DNA of 38,318 bases, taken from T1Sed10-7 sp047921175 (GTDB lineage Bacteria; Actinomycetota; Nitriliruptoria; Nitriliruptorales; Nitriliruptoraceae). Shown piece by piece: positions 7,037 to 14,196 of this stretch (positions within the stretch are counted from its first letter, which is position 1; every line of letters starts with the position of its first letter). The stretch covers positions 1 to 38,318 of the forward strand of contig JBLRWQ010000026.1 in NCBI GenBank assembly GCA_047921175.1, read 5' to 3'. The translations under genes were made by a program, and so were the position numbers. The notes below the pieces were generated by a model. It was not told the DNA's origin, did no database searches, and was given only the letters and a program-made list of their open reading frames with translations.

Positions 7037-7474
7037 TCAGACCTGCGACTCTGCCTGGCCCTTGAGGCCCTTCAGCCCCTGCTCGAGGATGGTGCGGGCC
7101 GCCCGCTTCTTCATGAAGTGGGGGATCGGCAGGTCCACGTCCACCTCGAGGCCGTACTCCACCTCGGTGCCACCGTCCTCGGTCTCGTACAGCCGGTAGA
7201 TCCCGTCGAGCTGGGAGATCAGGTCGCCCTCGAGCAGGTTCCAGGTGATGTCGTAGTTGTCGTAGGCGTACTGGATCACGTAGGTGATCTCCGACACCTT
7301 CGCGTCGATCACGAAACGGGCGCGGTGCGGGGAGCCGTCCTCGTTGGCCTCGAGCACCTCGGTCAGCCGCACGCCGTCGGCCCACTCCGGGTAGCGGGAC
7401 AGGTCGGTGATGACGTTCCAGACCACGTCCGGGGACGCGTCGATGCTCGTGTTCTCGCGGACCTTCTCGCCCAC
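7037..7474 (-). CDS. SRPBCC (START/polyketide cyclase-like) family protein
   Basis: This 145-residue protein has the helix-grip fold that holds hydrophobic ligands. The opening VRENTSIDASPDVVWNVITDLSRYPEWADGV is the family hallmark, and the ending has FMKKRAARTILEQGLKGLKG, the long C-terminal helix. It resembles the actinobacterial coenzyme Q-binding/cyclase-dehydrase type; no catalytic activity can be assigned. The GTG at 7474 follows AGGAGG at ideal spacing. It is first in the operon with the coiled-coil and DUF2384-like genes. A TAGGCT -10 candidate lies about 40 bases before the start. The fold suggests binding of a lipid or other apolar molecule, but the ligand is unknown. Confidence 0.82.
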   Translation of the reverse strand: MGEKVRENTSIDASPDVVWNVITDLSRYPEWADGVRLTEVLEANEDGSPHRARFVIDAKVSEITYVIQYAYDNYDITWNLLEGDLISQLDGIYRLYETEDGGTEVEYGLEVDVDLPIPHFMKKRAARTILEQGLKGLKGQAESQV

Positions 7475-7515
7475 CGTGGCCTCCTGTCTGCCCTGGACGC
7501 GCCTGTGCCGCGCGC

Positions 7516-7521
7516 AGCCTA
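7516..7521 (-). promoter_or_regulatory. Candidate -10 (TAGGCT) for the SRPBCC operon
   Basis: The minus-strand context GACCGTTAGGCTGCG is identical, base for base, to the one before pepQ (bases 16956-16970). TAGGCT fits TAnnnT and lies 42 bases before the GTG at 7474, in non-coding sequence. No obvious -35 is present. Confidence 0.45.
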
Positions 7522-7543
7522 ACGGTCGTACCGCCGCCGCGGC

Positions 7544-8536
7544 TCAGGTGTCGAGGTGGAGCTCCTCGGCCACACGAGCGAGCCCGGCCTCCAGCTCCCT
7601 GAGCTCGCGGACCTCGGCGGTCAGGCGGCGGCGACGGGCGAGGACCTCGGCGGCGAGCTCGCCGTAGACCACCTCGCCGTCCGGGGACCAGGCCGGGCAG
7701 ACGCGTCGGTGGTCGCACCAGTCGCACAGCCGGTTCGGGGTGGTCGGGAAGCGCTCCGCCCGGATCGCGGCAGCGGTGTCGAGCACCGCGGTCCGGGCCG
7801 CCTCCAGGTCGAGCTCCTCCAGGGCGACCGGCACGGTGACCCCGGGGGCCACGAAGTCCAGCGCCACGGTGGCGGGTAGCTGGCCGTAGAGGTGCCGGCA
7901 GGCCAGCGCGTACAACGCCAACTGCAGCGAGCCGGCCACGTCCGCCCGGGAGCGGGCCCGGCGGTTGGTCTTGTAGTCGACCACGTGCAACGCGCCGTCG
8001 TCATCGACGTCCACGCGGTCGATCGAGCCGACCACGACCGCCTCGTAGGCGACGGGCAGCTCGAACCAGGCCTCGGTCGCCACCACCCGGCGGCCGTCCA
8101 GCGGCCCGCGGGCGTGGTAGCGGCGCAGGACGTCCTGGGCGTGGCGGTAGAAGGCGACCTGCTCCTCGCGGGGCAGGTCCGCGAAGCCGCTCGCGTCCCA
8201 GTGCTCGTACAGGGCGGCGAGCAGCGCGTCGACGTCCGGTCGTGCGGGCAGGGTCCGGTCGTGGAAGGCCTCCAGGGCCGCGTGGACCGAGCTGCCGAAG
8301 GACAGGTGCGGGGACGGACGGGACGGCAGCCGGTCGACGTAGCGGTAGCGGAAGCTCCGGGGACAGGTGCGGTAGAGGTCGATGCGGCTGAACGACAGCC
8401 GGATGCGGCCCTGGGCGTCGGTCAGCGGAGGGGCGGTCGGCTCCAGCTCCCCGAAGGTGCCGGGCGGGGCGGTCTCGACCTCCAGCAGCCGCAGCGTCTC
8501 GGCGCGGTCCATGGCCGGCTCGCTCGGCTCGGTCAC
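7544..8536 (-). CDS. RecB-like PD-(D/E)XK nuclease with probable 4Fe-4S cluster
   Basis: This is a 330-residue nuclease of the RecB/Cas4/AddB type. Nuclease motifs are seen in order: SFSRIDLYRTCPRSFRYRY (residues about 48-66), GSSVHAALEAFHD, GSIDRVD followed by LHVVDYKTNRR (metal-binding Asp and D-Y-K), and LQLALYALA (Q-x3-Y). Cys58 together with Cys271, Cys274 and Cys280 (RLCDWCDHRRVCPAW) form the four-cysteine pattern that binds an iron-sulfur cluster in Cas4 and AddB. A predicted coiled-coil helix ends the protein. The GTG start overlaps the phosphatase stop (GTGA). There is no helicase or CRISPR partner nearby, so it is a standalone repair or processing nuclease, as in many actinobacteria. 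The substrate is unknown. Confidence 0.88.
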   Translation of the reverse strand: MTEPSEPAMDRAETLRLLEVETAPPGTFGELEPTAPPLTDAQGRIRLSFSRIDLYRTCPRSFRYRYVDRLPSRPSPHLSFGSSVHAALEAFHDRTLPARPDVDALLAALYEHWDASGFADLPREEQVAFYRHAQDVLRRYHARGPLDGRRVVATEAWFELPVAYEAVVVGSIDRVDVDDDGALHVVDYKTNRRARSRADVAGSLQLALYALACRHLYGQLPATVALDFVAPGVTVPVALEELDLEAARTAVLDTAAAIRAERFPTTPNRLCDWCDHRRVCPAWSPDGEVVYGELAAEVLARRRRLTAEVRELRELEAGLARVAEELHLDT

Positions 8537-9315
8537 ACCGGCATCGTCCGGCTGTGGAGGACGTCCAGCACCTGCTCGTGGAGCCGGCCGTTCGTGCTGA
8601 CCGCGCTGCCGCCGTCCGGGGTGGGGCGACCGTCGAGGTCGGTGAAGGTGCCGCCGGCGGCCTCCACGACGACCTTGACGGCCACCAGGTCCCACAGGCT
8701 GACCGTGGCCTCGGCCGCGACGTCGGTGCTCCCCGCCGCGACCAGGCAGTGCTGCCAGAAGTCGCCGTAGCCGCGCTGGCGTGCCGCGCTGCGGGCCAGC
8801 CGGCTGGCGCCGTCCAGCAGCCCACGCTCGGCGAAGTAGCGCAGGTCCCCGAGCGCCACCTCGGCATCGGCGAGGCGCGCGGTGTCGCTGACCCGGATCG
8901 TCCGACCGTCCTGCCGGGCCGGGCCGCCGAGCACCCCCTCGAAGCGGGTCGCGAGCGCCGGCGCGCTGACCACGCCGAGCACGTCCCGTCCGTCGAGCTG
9001 GAGGCCGATCAGGGTCGCGAAGATCGGGTTGCCCTTGACGAAGTTGGTGGTGCCGTCGATCGGGTCCAGCACCCAGCGGGGGGCATCGGACGGACCGTCC
9101 AGCCCGTCCTCCTCCCCCAGCACCGCATGCGCGGGGAAGCGGGCGTGGATCGCGGCACGCAGCTCGCGCTCGACGGCCTCGTCGACCTCGGTCACCCAGG
9201 TGCCATCCCCCTTGGTCCGCACGTCGAGGTGGCCCCGGAAGGCCGCCATCGTGCGCGCGTCCGCCAGGTCCGCCAGTTCCCGGGCGGCGTCGAGGAAGCC
9301 CGCCAGCTCGGTCAC
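8533..9315 (-). CDS. Inositol monophosphatase family protein (HisN-like)
   Basis: This is a Mg-dependent phosphatase of 260 residues. The metal sites are seen: GEED near residue 72, WVLDPIDGTTNFVKG near residue 86 (the family signature D-P-I-D-G-T), and the late Asp in VSLWDLVAVKVVVEAAGG. The short form and opening resemble actinobacterial HisN, the histidinol-phosphate phosphatase, but members of this family also act on inositol phosphate, fructose bisphosphate or PAP, so the substrate is not fixed. The GTG start overlaps the upstream stop (GTGA) and its own stop overlaps the nuclease start (GTGA), giving a tightly coupled three-gene operon. No other histidine biosynthesis gene is in the window. 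Confidence 0.88.
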   Translation of the reverse strand: MTELAGFLDAARELADLADARTMAAFRGHLDVRTKGDGTWVTEVDEAVERELRAAIHARFPAHAVLGEEDGLDGPSDAPRWVLDPIDGTTNFVKGNPIFATLIGLQLDGRDVLGVVSAPALATRFEGVLGGPARQDGRTIRVSDTARLADAEVALGDLRYFAERGLLDGASRLARSAARQRGYGDFWQHCLVAAGSTDVAAEATVSLWDLVAVKVVVEAAGGTFTDLDGRPTPDGGSAVSTNGRLHEQVLDVLHSRTMPV

Positions 9316-9779
9316 CAGTCGAAGGTCATGTCGTCGAAGCGCAGGATGATGTCGTTGGGCTGCACGGTGAGGGTGACCTCCTCCCGGGGCACCCAGAGCG
9401 GGATGCAGGGACCCTGCCCGGCATGCCCCATGAGGCAGATGAGCAGCTGCCCCGCCGCGTCCAGGCCGATGATCTGGCGTGCGTAGCTGAGCAGCTCGTG
9501 GAACTCCGCCGAGCCGGCCCGCCGCTTCTGGTACGCGGCCGCCCAGCGCGACTCCGACCGGCCGTAGTTGGCGATGACCTGCCCGGGGTTCAGCTTGGTG
9601 ATGCCGGTGAGGCTGCGCACGGTCTTGAGCGCCTTGTCCTGCTTGGCGGTCTTGCCGACACGTACCGCTGCGGCGGGCTCGGCGAGCGCTCCCGGCAGGT
9701 CCGCCAGCTCGAAGTTCCCGGCGGCCTGGGCCGCCTTCTGCCGCTCGACGGGGACCTGGATCTCGATCTCGCTGGCCAC
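9312..9779 (-). CDS. Conserved-looking protein of unknown function
   Basis: I do not recognise this 155-residue protein. It is soluble with no signal peptide. The N terminus is VASEIEIQVPVERQKAAQA, the central part is rich in Lys, Ala and Gly (GKTAKQDKALKTVRSLTGIT), and the C-terminal third has a beta-rich look with IPLWVPREEVTLTVQPNDII. Two cysteines (LLICLMGHAGQGPCIPLW) lie about 11 residues apart. GTG at 9779 is chosen because GAGGAG precedes it by 5 bases; the longer open frame runs into the tRNA. It is first of the operon with the phosphatase and the nuclease (GTGA overlap), and 35 bases after tRNA-Glu, with which it may share a promoter. Confidence 0.75.
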   Translation of the reverse strand: MASEIEIQVPVERQKAAQAAGNFELADLPGALAEPAAAVRVGKTAKQDKALKTVRSLTGITKLNPGQVIANYGRSESRWAAAYQKRRAGSAEFHELLSYARQIIGLDAAGQLLICLMGHAGQGPCIPLWVPREEVTLTVQPNDIILRFDDMTFDW

Positions 9780-9814
9780 GGGGGCTCCTCGCTGACGGGG
9801 GTCGTGCGTGCACG

Positions 9815-9887
9815 TACCCCCGACCGGATTCGAACCGGCGTCACCACCTTGAAAGGGTGGGATCCTAGGCCGCTGGACGACGGGGGC
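9815..9887 (-). tRNA. tRNA-Glu (anticodon UUC)
   Basis: The 73-base cloverleaf on the minus strand has acceptor arms GCCCCCG and CGGGGGT, anticodon stem CCACC/GGTGG with loop CTTTCAA (anticodon TTC), T arm CCGGTTCGAATCCGG and discriminator A. The first pair is G-U. The 3' CCA is not encoded, as usual in actinobacteria. A frame running through it gives the peptide VQRPRIPPFQGGDAGSNPVG, a typical tRNA artefact and not a protein. Confidence 0.95.
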
Positions 9888-9910
9888 GTGCCGCGCTCGC
9901 GGCGGGACGC

Positions 9911-9916
9911 AGGCTA
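9911..9916 (-). promoter_or_regulatory. Candidate -10 of tRNA-Glu, overlapping the lnt stop
   Basis: TAGCCT on the minus strand lies 24 bases before the mature tRNA 5' end. Its first three bases are the TAG stop codon of lnt. Position fits a short tRNA leader; no clear -35 is seen. Confidence 0.35.
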
Positions 9917-11512
9917 CCCGCCGGCCTGCGGCACGCGGCGACCGGCCCACCACGACCGGACAGCGACCGCGGCCAGGGCCAGCACCAGCAGTCGGGTCGT
10001 CCAGCCGACCACGTCACCGACGCGCAGGTACGGGGTCAGACCCTGCACCAGGGGGACCTCGGCGCGGATCGTGTCGACGGTGAACAGCTCGGTTGCCTGC
10101 GTCACCTCCCCTGCCGGCGACACGAACGCCGAGGATCCGCTCAGCGCGGCGTGGACCACCCAGCGGCCGGTCTCCACGGCGCGCAGGCGGCTCTGGGCGA
10201 GGTGCTGGGCCGGCTCCGCCGAGTCACCGAAGCTCGCGTCGTTGGTCAGGGTGAGCAGCAGCTGGGCCGGCTCGTCGTGCGCGAGGACGTTGGTGCGGAC
10301 CACCTCGGTGAAGACCGTCTCGAAGCAGATGACCACCGCGGCGCGCAGCCCCGGCGCGAGCTCGAGCACCTGCGGGGCCTCCCCCGGCTGGGCGTCCCGA
10401 GGGATCTGCTCCAGCGGGGGGAACCAGTCCAGGAAGCGTCGCAGCGGGATGAACTCGCCGAAGGGCACCAGGCGGCGCTTGACGTAGCGGTCCACCTCGG
10501 TGAAGCCGTCCTCGAGCAGCAGGGCCGCGATCAGGCGCTGGCTGCGGGGATCGGGGCCGTCGAGGCTGGCCCCGGTGAGCAGCAGGCCGGACGCCGCAGC
10601 GGCCTCCCCGGCCAGGGCTCCGAGCGGCTCCCCCCGGGCCGTCAAGGGATCGCGGTCCACCGCGGATTCCGGCCAGACCGTCAGGTCGGGCGGGCCGTCC
10701 GCGGCGATCGCCGCGAGCGTCGCATCCCGCAGCGCGGTGGTGATGCGCAGGGGTGCGTCGGCCTCACGCTCGGGGAGCTCCCAGTGCCGGACCGCGTTGC
10801 CCTGGACGGCGAGGATGTCCAGGCTGCCCTCCTCGGCCGGGGGCTCCACCGTCAGCAGCACCGACGCGAGCAGGCCGCCGACCAGGAAGCCCAGCGGCAC
10901 GCGGGTCCGCCGGTCGAGGTCACGCTCGAGGTCGCCGTCGGTGCGACGACGCAGCGCGCCTGCGGCCATCCGGATCGCCACCGCAGCGGCCACCGAGAGG
11001 AGCACCACCAGGAACGTGATGCCCCGTCCGCCGAGGATCCGGGCACTGGACAGCAGCCACGAGCCGTCGGTGTGCGCGTAGGCGATCGCGCCCCAACCGA
11101 AGCCGTTGAGCGGCCAGATCGAGCGCCAGGCGTCGATGCCGGTCCAGGCCACCGCGGCGGTCAGCGGCAGCGTCCGCCACGCCAGCATCGGTCGCAGCAG
11201 CAGCGCGAGGACCGCGGTCCACCCCGCCTGGACCGCGACCAGCAGGCCCCAGCCGACCAGGCCGGCCGGCAGCAGCAGCCAGGACAGCATCGGCCCGAAC
11301 GCGCTGACACCGGCCAGGGCACCGAGCCGGCCGGCCCGGGGCCGGCGCCCCTGCTCCTCGGCGTCGCGGTCGTCGACCCACAGTGCCGCGACCAGCAGCG
11401 CCGGCGCGGCGAAGGTCAGCGCCCACGCCTCCACGGGCGCGTGCGAGGCGAGCAGGGCGAGCCCGGAGGCCGCGGCGAGGAGCGGCGCGGCCAGTGCCCG
11501 CACCACGCTCAC
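9914..11512 (-). CDS. lnt: Apolipoprotein N-acyltransferase
   Basis: Lnt adds the third acyl chain to the N-terminal cysteine of lipoproteins at the outer face of the cytoplasmic membrane. The 532-residue protein has about six N-terminal membrane segments (residues about 1-235), then a nitrilase-type domain with the catalytic set visible: Glu in DLTVWPESAVDRDPL, Lys in YVKRRLVPFGEFIP and Cys in AAVVICFETVF. A last membrane helix is near residues 500-525, followed by a basic tail. The GTG start overlaps the stop of the acidic DUF4193 gene (GTGA). One lipoprotein substrate candidate, the TAXI solute-binding protein, is encoded in this window. Confidence 0.93.
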   Translation of the reverse strand: MSVVRALAAPLLAAASGLALLASHAPVEAWALTFAAPALLVAALWVDDRDAEEQGRRPRAGRLGALAGVSAFGPMLSWLLLPAGLVGWGLLVAVQAGWTAVLALLLRPMLAWRTLPLTAAVAWTGIDAWRSIWPLNGFGWGAIAYAHTDGSWLLSSARILGGRGITFLVVLLSVAAAVAIRMAAGALRRRTDGDLERDLDRRTRVPLGFLVGGLLASVLLTVEPPAEEGSLDILAVQGNAVRHWELPEREADAPLRITTALRDATLAAIAADGPPDLTVWPESAVDRDPLTARGEPLGALAGEAAAASGLLLTGASLDGPDPRSQRLIAALLLEDGFTEVDRYVKRRLVPFGEFIPLRRFLDWFPPLEQIPRDAQPGEAPQVLELAPGLRAAVVICFETVFTEVVRTNVLAHDEPAQLLLTLTNDASFGDSAEPAQHLAQSRLRAVETGRWVVHAALSGSSAFVSPAGEVTQATELFTVDTIRAEVPLVQGLTPYLRVGDVVGWTTRLLVLALAAVAVRSWWAGRRVPQAGG

Positions 11513-11976
11513 GCGCAGTCGCGGCAGAGCAGCTTGTCGGGGTCCGCCAACTGGGTCTCCCGCTTGGCCATGAAGCAGCCGCGGCAGACGAACTCGCCGT
11601 CGCGCAGGCCCTCGATCTCGTCGTCGTCCTCGTCGTCGACCGCCGGGACCGGATCGTCGGCGTCGAACTCGGCGTCGGGGGGCACCACGGTCACGCCCGT
11701 GGCGGCGTCCTCATCCTCGTCGTCCCCCTCGTCAGCGGCCAGGGTCGGCTCGAGGCTCTCCTCCACGCCGTCCACGTCGCCGTCCTCGGGGTCCTCCGCG
11801 TCCAGCTCCGGTTCCAGGTCGTCCTCCAACGCGTCCACGTCCGGCTCCTCGTCATCGAGGAACGGATCCTCCTCCTCGTCGTCGAGGGGGGCCTCGTCCC
11901 GGGCCTCGTCGTCGAGAGGCTCCTCGGCGTCGAGGACCTCGGCGAGGTCGTCGTCGCCCGCCGCGCGTGCGCTCAC
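11509..11976 (-). CDS. DUF4193-type zinc-ribbon protein with long acidic region
   Basis: The last 35 residues, GEFVCRGCFMAKRETQLAD followed by DKLLCRDCA, match the end of DUF4193, a family of small actinobacterial proteins with two CxxC pairs likely to bind zinc. The first 115 residues are extremely rich in Asp and Glu with little order, making this 155-residue form longer than the usual 95-100. The repeated GAC/GAG codons explain the low-complexity look of bases 11600-11960. The function of the family is unknown. The stop overlaps the lnt start (GTGA), so the two are translated together. GTG at 11976 is the first start after the gap. A partner in RNA polymerase or nucleic acid binding is possible but unproven. 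Confidence 0.78.
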   Translation of the reverse strand: MSARAAGDDDLAEVLDAEEPLDDEARDEAPLDDEEEDPFLDDEEPDVDALEDDLEPELDAEDPEDGDVDGVEESLEPTLAADEGDDEDEDAATGVTVVPPDAEFDADDPVPAVDDEDDDEIEGLRDGEFVCRGCFMAKRETQLADPDKLLCRDCA

Positions 11977-12093
11977 GGATGCTCCTGCTCTCTGGCCGGC
12001 GGGGGGCGCCGGGTCGGTCGCGGTTGGTACCAGAGCCGGGCGCGGGGATGCAACCGGGGGCCGCCCGACGCCGGGGCGCCGGAGGTCGAGCGG

Positions 12094-13773
12094 TCAGTCC
12101 GCACCGGCGGCGTCCGGCAGCGGGGCCTCCCCGTACGCACGACGTCCCTGCACCACCGTGACCACGCAGCGGGTGCCGCGCGGGTCGTCGGCGGCGTACG
12201 GGTCGCCCTCGAAGGCGGCCAGGTCCGCGCGCATGCCGGCCCGTACCACCCCGGCGAAGCGGTCCTGGCGGGCAGCACTGCGCCCTCCCAGGGTGGACAT
12301 GGAGACCGCCTCGAGCCGGCCGACGGCCTGGCTGGGGACCGGGTGGTGTTCGGCGGCGTGGATCGTGTCCCAGGGGTCCATGGACGTGACGGTGGCGTCC
12401 GACCCGAAGGCGATCGACACGCCGCGGTCGGCCAGGGACCGGTACGCGTTCGTCCAGCGCGCACGCTCCGGCCCGAGCCGGGCGGCGTACATCCCCCGGT
12501 CACCGCCCCAGCGGGCCTGGGTCAGCGGCTGCGCGGAGATCAGCAGCCCGAGTTCGGCGATGTCGTCCAGCAGCGCCGGCGTCAGGACGTCGGCATGCTC
12601 GATGCGATGGCGGCCGCGGCGCACCGCCTCGGGATCGCCGTGCCGCGTGAGGATCCGCTCGACCTCCCGCCAGCAGCGCACGACCTGGTCGAGCGCTGCG
12701 TCACCGACCGCATGCACCCCGGTCTGCAGCCCCGCGCGGGTCGCGTCCAGGAACCATCGGGTCAGGGTCTCGTCGTCGTGTTCGAGGTGGCCGCTGACGG
12801 CCGGACTGTCGTGGTAGGGCGCCTGGAGCGCCGCGGTGTGGGCGCCGATCGACCCGTCCAGCAGCACGTCGCCACCGACGTGCCTGAGGTCCCGTTCCAG
12901 AGCCACCTGGACCTCCAGGGAGCTCCAGTAGGGCACGACCTCGACGGGCCAGGAACCCTCCACCCAGGCGTCGAAGTCCCGGAGTCCCATGCTGTCCGGC
13001 CCGCCCATCTCGTGCACCGACGCGATCCCGAGCCGCGCGGCGTGGCGTGTCGCGGCCATGCGGGCGGCCGCGAGCTCCGCCTCGCTCATGGAGGCGACCG
13101 CCCAGCGTCGCACCACGTGGTTGGCCTCACGTCGCACGACACCCGTGGGGCCGTCGTCCAGCAGCTCGATGCCTTCGGCGCGGGCCAGGGGTGCCGAGGC
13201 CAGGGTGGTGCGGTCGACGAGGCCGGCGTGGCCGTCGGTCCGGGACAGGTACACCGCCTGCCCGGGGGCGGCGTGGGCGAGCGCATCGGGGTCGGGCAGC
13301 GCGTCCCGGAACCGGTAGGGCTCGAGCCCGTGTCCCCAGACCACGCGGCCGGTGTGCTGCCCGGCGTAGGTCGCGACCGCCCGCAGCAGTTCCGCGCCGG
13401 AGTGGACCCGGGACAGGTCCAGCCCGTCGAGGCTCAGCCCCGCCATGGTCAGGTGGGCGTGCGCGTCGACGAAGGCGGGGCCGAGCACACAGCCGTCGAG
13501 GTCGAGACGGGCACGGTGCGGCGGGGCCTCCGCAGGGTCGTCGCCGACCCACACGACCCGGCTGCCGCGCACCACGAGGGCCCGCGCCCGGGTCCGGCCA
13601 CGACCCAGCGTGATGATGCGGTCGGCGGTCAGCAGCACGCCACGGGTCGGCGCGCTGCGCTGCGGGTGCGACGTGGTCAGCCCGGCCGGGGTCGGGCCGG
13701 GGGGCGCGAGCACGGCGGGGCTGTCGCCCGCCAGGGTCGTGCCGGTCCCCTCGTTGGCGCTCGATGCGCTCAC
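12094..13773 (-). CDS. Amidohydrolase family protein (YtcJ-like)
   Basis: This is a metal-dependent hydrolase of 559 residues with a composite beta-sandwich and TIM barrel. Seen are the small N-terminal sheet with GVLLTADRIITLGRGRTRARALVV, the metal motif FVDAHAHLTMAG, a middle His in GVHAVGDAALDQVVR, HRIEHADVLTPALLDDIAELG and the late Asp in VSIAFGSDATVTSMDPW. These match the YtcJ/AepA group of exoenzyme-regulator-like amidohydrolases, whose natural substrates are mostly unknown. GTG at 13773 is preferred because GGTGGAG stands 7 bases before it; the first 45 residues are then an Ala/Pro-rich lead of doubtful value, and translation could begin later. It stands alone, 78 bases after the membrane protein gene. 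Confidence 0.85.
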   Translation of the reverse strand: MSASSANEGTGTTLAGDSPAVLAPPGPTPAGLTTSHPQRSAPTRGVLLTADRIITLGRGRTRARALVVRGSRVVWVGDDPAEAPPHRARLDLDGCVLGPAFVDAHAHLTMAGLSLDGLDLSRVHSGAELLRAVATYAGQHTGRVVWGHGLEPYRFRDALPDPDALAHAAPGQAVYLSRTDGHAGLVDRTTLASAPLARAEGIELLDDGPTGVVRREANHVVRRWAVASMSEAELAAARMAATRHAARLGIASVHEMGGPDSMGLRDFDAWVEGSWPVEVVPYWSSLEVQVALERDLRHVGGDVLLDGSIGAHTAALQAPYHDSPAVSGHLEHDDETLTRWFLDATRAGLQTGVHAVGDAALDQVVRCWREVERILTRHGDPEAVRRGRHRIEHADVLTPALLDDIAELGLLISAQPLTQARWGGDRGMYAARLGPERARWTNAYRSLADRGVSIAFGSDATVTSMDPWDTIHAAEHHPVPSQAVGRLEAVSMSTLGGRSAARQDRFAGVVRAGMRADLAAFEGDPYAADDPRGTRCVVTVVQGRRAYGEAPLPDAAGAD

Positions 13774-13801
13774 CCGCGGCTCCACCTCGTCAGCCTGCAG
13801 G

Positions 13802-13816
13802 CGTGGTGATACCACG
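13802..13816. repeat. Short inverted repeat before the amidohydrolase gene
   Basis: CGTGGT and ACCACG are perfect 6-base arms around GAT, about 30-45 bases before the amidohydrolase start. It could be an operator or leader hairpin. No partner regulator is known. Confidence 0.3.
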
Positions 13817-13851
13817 TCGCCGCGGCGGACTCCAACAGGTGCGCCCGGCCC

Positions 13852-14196
13852 TCAGACGGTGGCCGTCACCCCGGTCGACAGCAGCAGCAGGACGAAGGCG
13901 CCGGCGAACAACCCCAGGGCGGTCCACGTGCGACGCCGCGCCACCGGGACGCGACGGGCCTCGTCAACGATGGCACCGACCGCCCCGACCAACGCCGCGA
14001 CGACGGCCGCCGCCGCGCTCATCGCCAGGACGACGGCCAGCCCGGCCGCACCGCCGACCCCCCAGCCGGCGAGCACGAGTGCCGCCAGGAGACCGAGGAC
14101 CGGCCCCGCCAGCGCGATGCGATGGACCGTCCGGAGGCGGGCACGGTCGTGGTCGCTCACCTGCCGCCGGTCCGGGGGGCTCCCGTCGGTGGTCAC
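13852..14196 (-). CDS. Small membrane protein, unknown function
   Basis: This 114-residue protein has three predicted membrane helices (residues about 26-45, 49-72 and 90-112) after a charged cytosolic N terminus, MTTDGSPPDRRQVSDHDRAR. The loop between helices two and three is basic (DEARRVPVARRR). I recognise no family. The GTG start overlaps the acyl-CoA dehydrogenase stop (GTGA), so it is the last gene of the pepQ-GNAT-dehydrogenase operon. A role in membrane or lipid metabolism would fit its neighbour but cannot be shown. Confidence 0.65.
   Translation of the reverse strand: MTTDGSPPDRRQVSDHDRARLRTVHRIALAGPVLGLLAALVLAGWGVGGAAGLAVVLAMSAAAAVVAALVGAVGAIVDEARRVPVARRRTWTALGLFAGAFVLLLLSTGVTATV

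Noticed and set aside
7544..8536. Cas4 and a nearby CRISPR system
   Set aside because: The nuclease shares the Cas4 fold and cysteines, but no array of spaced repeats and no other cas gene was seen, and standalone RecB-like nucleases of this type are common.
9780..9953. N-terminal extension of the unknown 155-residue protein through 9953
   Set aside because: The extra frame is the translated tRNA-Glu gene; the start at 9779 has a proper ribosome site.
11600..11960. Microsatellite-like GTCGTC/CCTCGT repeats
   Set aside because: They are the codons of the Asp/Glu-rich region of the DUF4193 protein and have no exact long unit.
10151..13809. Long plus-strand frames of 808 and 888 codons across lnt, DUF4193 and the amidohydrolase
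   Set aside because: Same reason: they oppose well-supported genes, and their Ser/Arg or Gly/Gln-rich composition is typical of out-of-frame GC-rich sequence.
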